A stretch of DNA of 19,089 nucleotides, taken from Phycisphaerae bacterium. GTDB lineage: Bacteria; Planctomycetota; Phycisphaerae; Phycisphaerales; SM1A02. The translations under genes were made by a program, and so were the position numbers. The first letter of the stretch is position 1. The number at the start of each line of letters is the position of its first letter. This document shows positions 6,989 through 14,171 of this stretch, piece after piece. The DNA lies in assembly GCA_002690755.1 (NCBI GenBank), contig NZFT01000081.1, positions 46,773 through 65,861 of the forward strand. The letters run 5' to 3'. The notes beneath the pieces are model-generated. The model did not search any database and had not been told where the DNA came from. It saw only the letters and a program-made list of their open reading frames with translations.

Positions 6989-8260
6989 TCAGTCCACCGG
7001 CCTCACCACGATCGCCTCGCGAAGCGTGACGACGTCGTGGAACGGACCGTCCTCGCCCATCTCGATCTCCAGACCGAATCGATCGGTCTCGAGGGGCACC
7101 ACGATCCGGTGCACCGGATCCCGGGCGTCGATCGCGATCCGCCGGACCTCGCGATCACCGTCCAGAACGACCACTTCGAGCCGGCCCTGGTCGGAATCGA
7201 GGGGGAGTTCCAGCGTGGTGGCGATCCGGCACCCGGCGACGGGGAGACGCCAGTTCGCTCGAAGCGGACCCATCAGTCGAATGGGCGCGGCGTTCCAGGC
7301 CCAGTTGCCCGGCTCGATCACCGGTTCCGGAATCCACGACCGGATCGGCGACGCCAGCCCGGGTTCGACCGTGATCGGCAGTGCCGCGAGCGGTGTGATC
7401 CGTTTTGCGTCGAACACGACACCACGCAGGAATTCATACGGAATCTCGATCGACTCGCCACCCACGGTCGGGGACTCGAGTCGGACGTAGTTGTTTCCCG
7501 TGACGGCGATGCCCTCGCAGCCGATCCGGTGGCCGCCGAGAAACCAGGCGATGGTGCCTCGGGCGGGGTCCTCGGGATTCACGAGGGCGAAGGATGCGAC
7601 GCGATCCAGCGGTATCCGGAGCGGATCACCGTCCGGGTCGTTCTCTCGCTCGAGCACCAGATGCGTTCCGACCGATTCGACGAGGCCCCGAAGACGATCT
7701 CCGTTGACCAGCACCACCTCGTCGGCTTCCGTCGCGACGGGCACGACAGCGCCTTCCACCAGTCGAACTTCGCGGATCCGCTCGAGATCGAACGGCAGCG
7801 GATGGAGCCATGCGTTCCGCCAGAGCGGCGTGTCGCCGTCGGCGGTCAGGTTCCCGGGAACGATCTGGCCATCGGTGAATCGGATGTACGGCGCTACCAT
7901 CGTCATGTGATCGCCGGCGCGTTCACGAACGTATCTCCAGACCGGCGTCATCTCCCGATCGGTCGACGGCCCCACCACCACCGCGAGGGTGGACATCAAG
8001 GGCATGGGTTCGGGGATCCCGCCGGGTTGGTCCCAACCGATCACCTTGGACTCATCGATCCGGATCGGATTCGCGACGATCTCCCGAAGTTCCTCGTCGA
8101 GGATCCGGGCCGGGATGGACACCCCGGTGGACCGGGTGTTCGAGTCCGCATCCTGAAAAGCCGGTGCCGACGATCCGGCTCCGAGGGATGGCGGTGCGGC
8201 GAACACCAGTGCGGCGGTCACGAGGCATCCCGGTCGGTGAATTCGAAGTCTTGTTTTCAA
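6989..8260 (-). CDS. Secreted protein with three ~45-residue beta repeats and an NPCBM-like C-terminus
   Basis: I do not recognise a named family for the whole protein. The start I chose is TTG at 8260: it gives a good signal peptide (basic MKTRLRIHR, hydrophobic CLVTAALVFAA, small residues before ~35) and clears the upstream gene by 16 nt. The frame is open further upstream, but that part lies inside the neighbouring gene and reads as shadow; GTG at 8221 would lack the basic n-region. Three repeats share the pattern 'G-x-x-x-x-G ... l.l ... ipl..v..v': residues ~127-167, ~183-226 (NGDRLRGLVES ... RIPLDRVASFAL) and ~240-283 (GGHRIGCEGIAV ... EIPYEFLRGVVF). The last ~80 residues (LEVVVLDGDREVRRIAI onwards) resemble the end of NPCBM/NEW2 carbohydrate-binding domains, weakly. 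The product is 423 aa, exported. Its tight packing between the toroid gene and recO suggests co-expression. Confidence 0.8.
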   Translation of the reverse strand: MKTRLRIHRPGCLVTAALVFAAPPSLGAGSSAPAFQDADSNTRSTGVSIPARILDEELREIVANPIRIDESKVIGWDQPGGIPEPMPLMSTLAVVVGPSTDREMTPVWRYVRERAGDHMTMVAPYIRFTDGQIVPGNLTADGDTPLWRNAWLHPLPFDLERIREVRLVEGAVVPVATEADEVVLVNGDRLRGLVESVGTHLVLERENDPDGDPLRIPLDRVASFALVNPEDPARGTIAWFLGGHRIGCEGIAVTGNNYVRLESPTVGGESIEIPYEFLRGVVFDAKRITPLAALPITVEPGLASPIRSWIPEPVIEPGNWAWNAAPIRLMGPLRANWRLPVAGCRIATTLELPLDSDQGRLEVVVLDGDREVRRIAIDARDPVHRIVVPLETDRFGLEIEMGEDGPFHDVVTLREAIVVRPVD

Positions 8261-8276
8261 CGGAGCATCCGGGATT

Positions 8277-9368
8277 TCACTTCTGGAAGATCGGAAGGTA
8301 CCGCTTGGGCATCTGCAGCACGATGAGGGCCATCGCGGTCGCATAGGCGTCGCCGATCTGATGATCGACCCACAACCCGTCGGCCGACTGTCGGACGAGC
8401 AGTTCCTGACGAACCCCGGGCCACCACTGCGCCCACCATTCGCCGCCCGCGAGATACATCGCCTGCACCGCGTAGTACTGGCCGTAGTAGTAGTGGGCGT
8501 TTCCGGGCCCTCGCCCGCCGACCCCCGGCGCCGCGACCCTGACCAGGTAGTCGAGGCCCCGTTCGATCGCGTCGTCCTCGTAGATCCCGGCGTAGAAGAG
8601 ACTGGCGACGCCGGCCGCGGTCCGTGGCCACGCCGCACCGCCGGGTTGCGTCATGTAACGGAAACCACCGTCCTTGTTCTGGCACTTCCGAACGTATTCG
8701 ACCGCACGATCGATCGTCTCACGCGGGATCTTGATTCCCGCGTTTCGCGCCGATCGCAGCGCCATGATCTCGCAGATGGTGACCGAGACGTCGGCATCGA
8801 AGGGAACCGGGTTGTACCGCCAGCCACCTTCCTCGTTCTGACTGTTCACGATCAATCGAATCGCGCGGCCCAGCGCATCACGCACTCGCTCGTCGGCGGG
8901 GTTCATCCCGTAGATCTCGCCGAGGAACAGGGTCGCGAATCCGTGCCCGTACATCGGGCCATGGGAGGTCTCCGCCGCGAGCAGTCCGGTCTCGGTCGCG
9001 TTGTCGAGCACGAACTGGAGCGCCTTCGACACCACGGTGCCGTAGCGACCTCGATCCGGAAGATGACCGTCCGCCATGAACGCGAGCGCGCAAAGGGCCG
9101 TGATGCCGACGTGCTTTCCGTACCGGCCGCGACCGAACGAGCCGTCCGCGTTCTGAAGGATCGCGAGAGACGAGAGTCCCTTGCGAACCGCTTCGTCGAG
9201 TTCCGGCGTCATCTCGTCGAGCGCCGGCGTGTTCTCCGCCCCGGGTCGATCGATCTCCACTTCTACCTCGACCGGGCCGACGACTTCGTCCTGACCGAAC
9301 GCCGGTCCCACGACGAGCATTCCGGACGTCGCCAGAATCATGCCGGTTTTTCGTGCGCGGTGAATCAT
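8277..9368 (-). CDS. Secreted alpha/alpha-toroid protein (prenyltransferase/squalene-oxidase-type repeats)
   Basis: The 363-aa protein has a signal peptide (HRARKTGMILATSGMLVV, cleavage probably after AFG at 25). The mature part carries repeats of the alpha/alpha-barrel family: LQNADGSFGRGRYG (71-84), SQNEEGGWRYNP (177-188), CQNKDGGFRYMTQPGG (229-244) and RQSADGLWVDH (326-336), each followed by a hydrophobic helix. These Q-x-x-D/E-G-x-W/F turns occur in terpene cyclases and protein prenyltransferase beta subunits, but an exported protein without prenyl-donor context is unlikely to be a cyclase. FDADVSVT (190-197) sits where cyclases have DxDD, but the motif is not intact. The start ATG at 9368 overlaps the upstream stop (ATGA) and has AGGAGG 7 nt upstream. 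Function unknown; likely a binding or scaffold protein of the envelope locus. Planctomycetes have many such paralogues. Confidence 0.88.
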   Translation of the reverse strand: MIHRARKTGMILATSGMLVVGPAFGQDEVVGPVEVEVEIDRPGAENTPALDEMTPELDEAVRKGLSSLAILQNADGSFGRGRYGKHVGITALCALAFMADGHLPDRGRYGTVVSKALQFVLDNATETGLLAAETSHGPMYGHGFATLFLGEIYGMNPADERVRDALGRAIRLIVNSQNEEGGWRYNPVPFDADVSVTICEIMALRSARNAGIKIPRETIDRAVEYVRKCQNKDGGFRYMTQPGGAAWPRTAAGVASLFYAGIYEDDAIERGLDYLVRVAAPGVGGRGPGNAHYYYGQYYAVQAMYLAGGEWWAQWWPGVRQELLVRQSADGLWVDHQIGDAYATAMALIVLQMPKRYLPIFQK

Positions 9369-10138
9369 CGATCTGCCTCCTCGGCCATTCTTCGATAGTA
9401 CGCCTCGGTCAACGAACGGTAGAGCTGCGACATCTGATCGCGCATCCCCTGGGTGATGAGCTCCCGGACCCTGGGGGGAAGACTTCCCCATTCCACCTGA
9501 CTCTCGTCGAGCACGCCTTCGAGGGTGGCGGATTCAGGGGGCGGCGACTGGGTGGACGAACCATCCTGATTCTCTCCGTCGTTCCGGCCTTCCGCCTCTC
9601 TCGCCTCCCGGGCCTCGCGTCCCTCCGGTTGTTCCTGCGATCGGCGGCCCGGATCCTGTTGCTGCTGCGAGGAGCTGGAGCTCGACTGTTGTTGCTGTTG
9701 TTGCTGTTGTTGCTGCCTCCGGGCACTGTCGATCAACACCTGAAGCCGGTCGACGATCCGTTCCTGGACCCGCTGCGTCCCGAGGCCCGTCGAACGTCGA
9801 TCCCGGAGCAGATCCACCGACTCGAGCATTTCCGTGACCGCGACCCGGAACGCCTGTTCCGGTTCCTGTTCCGCAAGCGCCGCGTCGAGGGTTCGTCGAC
9901 GCTCCAGTTCCGCCGCGGATTCATCGGTCGAGGACGTCGCCCCGCCCTCGAGGTCGAGCAGGTCGTCGAGTGACGGCGGCGTCTCCACACTTTCATCACC
10001 TTGATCGACTTCGGCTGCGGCGGGTGGATCCTCGACGACCGCCGGCGAATCCTGAGCCATCACCATCCGGCCGAGACCGGTGGTGGCGATCAACAGGATC
10101 ATGAGATTCGTCGATCGGATGATTGAATGTCCCGTCAT
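9365..10138 (-). CDS. Secreted Gln/Ser-rich protein with conserved-looking C-terminal helix
   Basis: The 257-aa protein starts with a signal peptide (residues 1-28, ending MVMA before QDS). Parts in order: an acidic, Pro/Ala-rich linker (30-75), a charged helical segment (76-140, AFRVAVTEMLESVDLL), a low-complexity run of Q10, S6, Q4 (142-161), a charged disordered linker (162-210), and a C-terminal segment VEWGSLPPRVRELITQGM ... LTEAYYRRMAEE (215-255). From memory, this last motif recurs in planctomycete proteins encoded beside large coiled-coil membrane proteins; I know no name for the family. The start overlaps the stop of the upstream gene (ATGA), with AGGAGG 7 nt before it, and the stop overlaps the toroid gene. 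The tract looks natural, since its codons alternate CAG/CAA in a regular 9-bp unit. Location and coupling suggest a partner of the 1309-aa protein. Confidence 0.85.
   Translation of the reverse strand: MTGHSIIRSTNLMILLIATTGLGRMVMAQDSPAVVEDPPAAAEVDQGDESVETPPSLDDLLDLEGGATSSTDESAAELERRRTLDAALAEQEPEQAFRVAVTEMLESVDLLRDRRSTGLGTQRVQERIVDRLQVLIDSARRQQQQQQQQQQSSSSSSQQQQDPGRRSQEQPEGREAREAREAEGRNDGENQDGSSTQSPPPESATLEGVLDESQVEWGSLPPRVRELITQGMRDQMSQLYRSLTEAYYRRMAEEADR
9376..9381 (-). promoter_or_regulatory. Ribosome binding site of the toroid gene
   Basis: Perfect AGGAGG on the minus strand, 7 nt before the ATG at 9368 and inside the end of the upstream gene. It fixes the start of the toroid protein against an upstream open frame extending to 9491. 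Confidence 0.85.
9686..9715 (-). repeat. 9-bp tandem repeat encoding the Gln tract
   Basis: The plus strand reads CTGTTGTTG three times followed by one CTG, giving ten Gln codons (CAG then CAA-CAA-CAG three times) on the minus strand. A related CTGTTGCTGCTG block (9656-9667) codes the Q4 tract. Units are multiples of three, so slippage would change tract length without breaking the frame. Confidence 0.9.
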
Positions 10139-13100
10139 CGGGCTTCCTCCTTCGTTCCTTCGGTTTCGTCGGTCTCGCCCGTCTCATCGGTCTTGACGTT
10201 CTCATCCACACCTGCGGGCGCGGGCTGGAGCTGTTGGAGCAAGGCGGTCGCCACCGCGTGCAGGTCGGCCTGCATGCGGGCGAGATCGGCGATCCGGCTT
10301 TCGGTCCCGGCGGAAGACTTCGGTCCTCGAGTCGCGTCGAGGCGGCGGGTCGCGTCGAGAATCTGCTGTTGCGTCGCACGGAGCATCTTGAGTTCCGCGA
10401 TCGGGGGGATCAGGGGATCAGGCGGGGAATCAGCCTGCTGTCCACCCTGACCATCGCCATCGCCACCGCCGCCGCCACCGTTCTGGGCGTCGGCGAACGG
10501 ATCGTCGTCGGGTGACTCCTGATCGAGCGCCGCGGCGAGGCCACCCAGCGCCTCCACCACGAGGATCTCCAGTTCGATGGTCGCGGCGTCCGGGCGACCA
10601 TCCCGCAGACGTTCGGTCGCGGAACCGATCCAGGCCTCGAGGTTGCGGTGCGTCATCGAGAACACGAGTGAATCGGTGATCTCACCGAACTCCTCGCGAA
10701 TGGACTCGATCCGACGTCCAAGGGTCTCCTCGTCGGTGGCGAGCCGACGGGACGTCATCAATGATCGACGTCCGAGTCGTTCGCCCGCTTCGATTCTGAT
10801 CCCCTCCGTCTCGGCCAGGATCCCGACCTGCACCTCGAGCACTTCCGCGTAAGCGGCGAGCAGATCGTTTCGGCGTTCCTCGGCCTGCTCTTCCGCGAGT
10901 TCCTCCGCCGCATCCTCGGCGATCTCGAGCGCCTCCCGGAGCGTCGACAAGGCCCGCTCCTGATTGTCCCGGGCGTCGTCGAGACGGGCGGGTCGTGCCC
11001 GAAGATCTCCGATGGCGGCGCCCTGGCTGGTACCGGCCCGCTGGACGAGTCGTGCGATTCGATCTCCATCCGGTCCTGCGGCAGCGGCCTCCGCCGCGAC
11101 CGCGAGCGTGTTGCCGTTGAGGATGATCAGCGCCCGACTTCGTTCGGCGAGGCCCGCCGCGTCGCCCACGCCATCCACGCGGGCGAGCGCGATGATCTCG
11201 TTCTCACTGGACTCGATGAGGCCCCGAATCCCGTCCACCAGACTCGCGATCCGGCGTTGCAGCTCCGCGACCTGGGCCTTCCTCGACTCCTCGATGGTCT
11301 CCTGCATTCGGTCGAGGGCTTCCGCCGCCTGCTGCTGCGCCTCGCCCGCTTGTTGCAGTTGATTCTCGCGTGCGCGATCCTCGGCCTCCCGCATCTGATC
11401 CTCAAGACCCTGTTCCCGTGCTTCACGGGCGGCTTCCCGCAGGCCGGCGGCCTGGGCCGGATCGGCGCGGTCCATCGATTCACCACGGGCCTCGAGTTCC
11501 TCGATCAACTCGTCCGCGTCATCCGCGAGTTCCGCCTGTTCACGTGCGATGTCGTCGAGTTCCCGTCGCTCCTCGTCGGTGAGTTCAGATCGCTCCCGAC
11601 CGACCGTCTCGTCGGCGAGATCCGAGGTGCGTTCCCGAAGTTCCGCGAGGTCCTCGGCCATCTCCTGGATCTTCCGCGAGACCACCCAGGCATCCTCACC
11701 GCGATCGAGGAGTTCCGCGAGATCGGCGAGTTCCTCCCGAACGTCCTCCTGGGCCTCGCTCGCGTCCCGTTCCGCATCCGTCTCCGGCTCGGAGTCCTCG
11801 CCCGAGGTCGGACCATCGGGGTCGGATCCGGGATTCGGACGGTCCGTCGATCCCTGCTCGCCGGAAGGTGTTCCGCTTTCCCCACCACGATCCGACCGCG
11901 GTTCGGAATCCGGCCGTGCTCCACCTGCATCGGCTTCGGAACCTTCGTTCGAAACCGACGCGGCCGCGTCGGCGCCGGCAAGTGTTCCGGTCGCTTCATC
12001 CCGATCCGATTCGCCTTCCGACGCCGGGCGTTCGCCCTCGGGCATCCGCTCGCCGTCATCTTCCGAAGCGGTCTCGCCTTCGTTCGTCGACGAGGCGTTG
12101 TCGCCCTGGTTCTCGCGGTCGACGCGATCCAGCGCCGAAACCGCTCGGTCGGACGCGGCCTCCGCGGCCTCGACGAGATTCAACGCCTGATCGAGGATGT
12201 CCGCGAGGAGTTCGTCCTCGAGCCGGTTGGAACCCCGCCGCGCCTCGATCGATTCGATCGCCTCCCGCGCGCTGCCGATCCGATCACTCAATCGATCCTG
12301 TTCCCGGATGCTCGCCCGATCGACGCCCTCACGACGTACCGCATCCGCGATCCTCGCCTGGTCTTCGTCGAGCCGGATCGCGGACCGACGGATCGACCCC
12401 AGTGCCGACTGCAGTTGTTCGAGCAGTTCGATGTTGGAGACGATCCGGAGCCTTCGAGTCGAGCTTCGGACGGGAACCCGAGGCGAACCACCATCCAGGA
12501 ACTCGTCGTTCGCGATCGCCACCAGGAGGATCTCGTCCCCCACCTCCGGTTCGACGGCGGCGACCTCGAAACCGATGTCGAGCGTGACGTCGGCCGTCAT
12601 GGCGGCCGGATCTTCGGCCGGGGTCATCGAACCGATGGTCTCCACCCTCGATCCGACGCCGTTTCGAACGAGGGTCGCATCGACCTGGAACGATGCCAGT
12701 CCGACATCGTCCCGGGCTTCGGCGCGAACGTCGACGACCGCGTCGATGGAAACGGTCTGATCCATCGCGGGGCGGGTGATGGTCGTGGTCGGACCTCGAT
12801 CGGCGATGGTGTCGAACCGATACCGGATCGGGTCGAGATTCTCGAGTCCGTATTCATCTCGAAGCATGATCTCGAGGTCGCCGCCGCGATCGAGTCGGGT
12901 CGAAAGCTTCCACCGCAGCGGATCCTCGGCGTCCACGTCGAGTACCACGGAGCCTTCTCCGGGAAGGGAGATCGTCCGCGCGACGAAGTCGGGGTCGATC
13001 TCCCCGGACGCGGTCCGTTCGATCGGAACCGGTCGTTCGAGGACGAGGTCGAGTTCGAGATCGGAGCCTTCGAGCACCGTCTCTCCCAGTCGTGATCGCC

Positions 13101-14064
13101 GATCGGTGCCCGGACCGAGATCGGATCGGACCTCGCCGCGACCGGTTGCGTACTCCGGTGGACCGACCACCGCGACGGCAGACCGCACCGCAGGGGCCGG
13201 AAGGATCCGGATCGAGCGGATCGGCGTCTCGTCGTCGTCCGTCTCGAACGCGTACTGGATCTCGTCCGCATCGGTGTCGATGATTCTTTCGAACCGGGTC
13301 TCCTGCTGCCGCGTGAGCACCAGACGCTGCCACTCGGTCGCTTCACCATCTTCGATGCGACGGATCTGGAGAAAGACCCGGTCGGACGCCGGATCGCCGC
13401 GGACCAGCTCCGCGGTCATCGCCAGCGGCTCACCACGGGGATGAACCAGCTCCGGTTCGACTCGATCGACGATTTCAGTTCGCGCCGGCCACTTCGCGTC
13501 GGACCATGGCGCGAAGACGCGTCGACCGGCGATCGAAGCGTCCGCGGGCCGCCACGCGACGAGGGCGACCGTCGCGATGCAGATGACCACCGCGACGCCG
13601 AGCAGTCGATGCGCGAGCGTCGGATCGATCACATCCTCGAAACGGATGGTCGCGATCCGGGTTCGAAGATCACGGACCGACCTCGCCGCGAGTGCGTTGC
13701 CGTCACCCGACCCGCTCGATTCGAATTCGACGCAGCTCGCCAGCCTGCCCGCCAGCGAAGGTGCCATTCGCTCGATTCGCAGTGCAACGTCGACCAGTGA
13801 AGGGTGGAATCGAAACGCCGGCCAGAGTCTGCTGCTCACCGCCCATCCGATCGCCACGAGTCCCGCGACGAGAATCACCCAGCGAAGCCCGGATGGAAAT
13901 CGAAGCAACCAATCCGCGACGGCCACGAAGACGATGGATGCCACCACCACGGAGACGATCGTCGAAGCGTGGCGTTCGACCACGGTTCGACGCATCGTGC
14001 GGCGGATCTTCTCGATCCTCGGGATGATTTCGTCGATAGGAGGCATCGTTCGGGGGGGTTCCAT
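10135..14064 (-). CDS. Giant three-helix membrane protein with beta domains, acidic linker and long coiled coil (DUF4175-like)
   Basis: About 1309 aa. Parts in order (numbered from the ATG at 14064): cytoplasmic N-terminus; membrane helices at ~34-53, ~61-77 and ~154-171; a region to ~590 of beta-rich, Ig-like character, including VVGPPEYATGRGE near 300; a helical segment ~600-650; an acidic, Gly/Ser/Glu-rich disordered linker ~650-770; a long Ala/Glu/Arg coiled coil ~770-1110; a further helical part with a GGGGGGDGDGQGGQQ linker near 1190-1208; a C-terminal helix and acidic tail. The two N-terminal helices, third helix and coiled coil resemble the DUF4175/TIGR02302 proteins of alphaproteobacteria; this is a resemblance, not a search result. 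Starts at 14064 or 14046 both lack a ribosome site; the open frame further upstream (to 14205) uses atypical codons. It lies 107 nt after the VWA gene and overlaps the next gene by ATGA. Function unknown; most of it should be periplasmic. Confidence 0.85.
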   Translation of the reverse strand: MEPPRTMPPIDEIIPRIEKIRRTMRRTVVERHASTIVSVVVASIVFVAVADWLLRFPSGLRWVILVAGLVAIGWAVSSRLWPAFRFHPSLVDVALRIERMAPSLAGRLASCVEFESSGSGDGNALAARSVRDLRTRIATIRFEDVIDPTLAHRLLGVAVVICIATVALVAWRPADASIAGRRVFAPWSDAKWPARTEIVDRVEPELVHPRGEPLAMTAELVRGDPASDRVFLQIRRIEDGEATEWQRLVLTRQQETRFERIIDTDADEIQYAFETDDDETPIRSIRILPAPAVRSAVAVVGPPEYATGRGEVRSDLGPGTDRRSRLGETVLEGSDLELDLVLERPVPIERTASGEIDPDFVARTISLPGEGSVVLDVDAEDPLRWKLSTRLDRGGDLEIMLRDEYGLENLDPIRYRFDTIADRGPTTTITRPAMDQTVSIDAVVDVRAEARDDVGLASFQVDATLVRNGVGSRVETIGSMTPAEDPAAMTADVTLDIGFEVAAVEPEVGDEILLVAIANDEFLDGGSPRVPVRSSTRRLRIVSNIELLEQLQSALGSIRRSAIRLDEDQARIADAVRREGVDRASIREQDRLSDRIGSAREAIESIEARRGSNRLEDELLADILDQALNLVEAAEAASDRAVSALDRVDRENQGDNASSTNEGETASEDDGERMPEGERPASEGESDRDEATGTLAGADAAASVSNEGSEADAGGARPDSEPRSDRGGESGTPSGEQGSTDRPNPGSDPDGPTSGEDSEPETDAERDASEAQEDVREELADLAELLDRGEDAWVVSRKIQEMAEDLAELRERTSDLADETVGRERSELTDEERRELDDIAREQAELADDADELIEELEARGESMDRADPAQAAGLREAAREAREQGLEDQMREAEDRARENQLQQAGEAQQQAAEALDRMQETIEESRKAQVAELQRRIASLVDGIRGLIESSENEIIALARVDGVGDAAGLAERSRALIILNGNTLAVAAEAAAAGPDGDRIARLVQRAGTSQGAAIGDLRARPARLDDARDNQERALSTLREALEIAEDAAEELAEEQAEERRNDLLAAYAEVLEVQVGILAETEGIRIEAGERLGRRSLMTSRRLATDEETLGRRIESIREEFGEITDSLVFSMTHRNLEAWIGSATERLRDGRPDAATIELEILVVEALGGLAAALDQESPDDDPFADAQNGGGGGGDGDGQGGQQADSPPDPLIPPIAELKMLRATQQQILDATRRLDATRGPKSSAGTESRIADLARMQADLHAVATALLQQLQPAPAGVDENVKTDETGETDETEGTKEEAR
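10146..10151 (-). promoter_or_regulatory. Ribosome binding site of the Gln/Ser-rich protein gene
   Basis: AGGAGG on the minus strand, 7 nt before the ATG at 10138 and within the end of the preceding gene. Sequence and spacing are the same as for the toroid gene, which suggests comparable, strong translation of the two exported proteins. Confidence 0.85.
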
Positions 14065-14171
14065 TCGTGTCAACGTCGGAATCGTCCGTTTCGATTCACA
14101 ATCCGGGGAGGCGGGGTGAAAAGGTCCCCTCTGGATCCGGAATGGACCGGAAATCATCCTCGCCGTCCGAT

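Noticed and set aside
6683..8326. Long plus-strand open frame opposite recO and the secreted repeat protein
   Set aside because: Antisense of well-supported genes, rich in His/Arg/Asp from complementary codons, no domain.
8261..8638. N-terminal extension of the secreted repeat protein frame
   Set aside because: Lies within the toroid gene, reads as Ser/Arg/Thr-rich shadow, and would bury the signal peptide.
8277..9368. Squalene-hopene cyclase
   Set aside because: Exported, about half the usual length, no intact DxDD and no isoprenoid genes nearby.
11257..13095. 612-codon plus-strand open frame opposite the 1309-aa gene
   Set aside because: Complement of coiled-coil and beta-domain codons; hydrophobic look at its start comes from antisense Glu/Lys codons, no start site context.
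14067..14073. Exact TTGACA on the minus strand as a -35 box
   Set aside because: A -10 at the right distance would fall on the ATG at 14046 and only reads AACGAT, so the transcript would miss the start.
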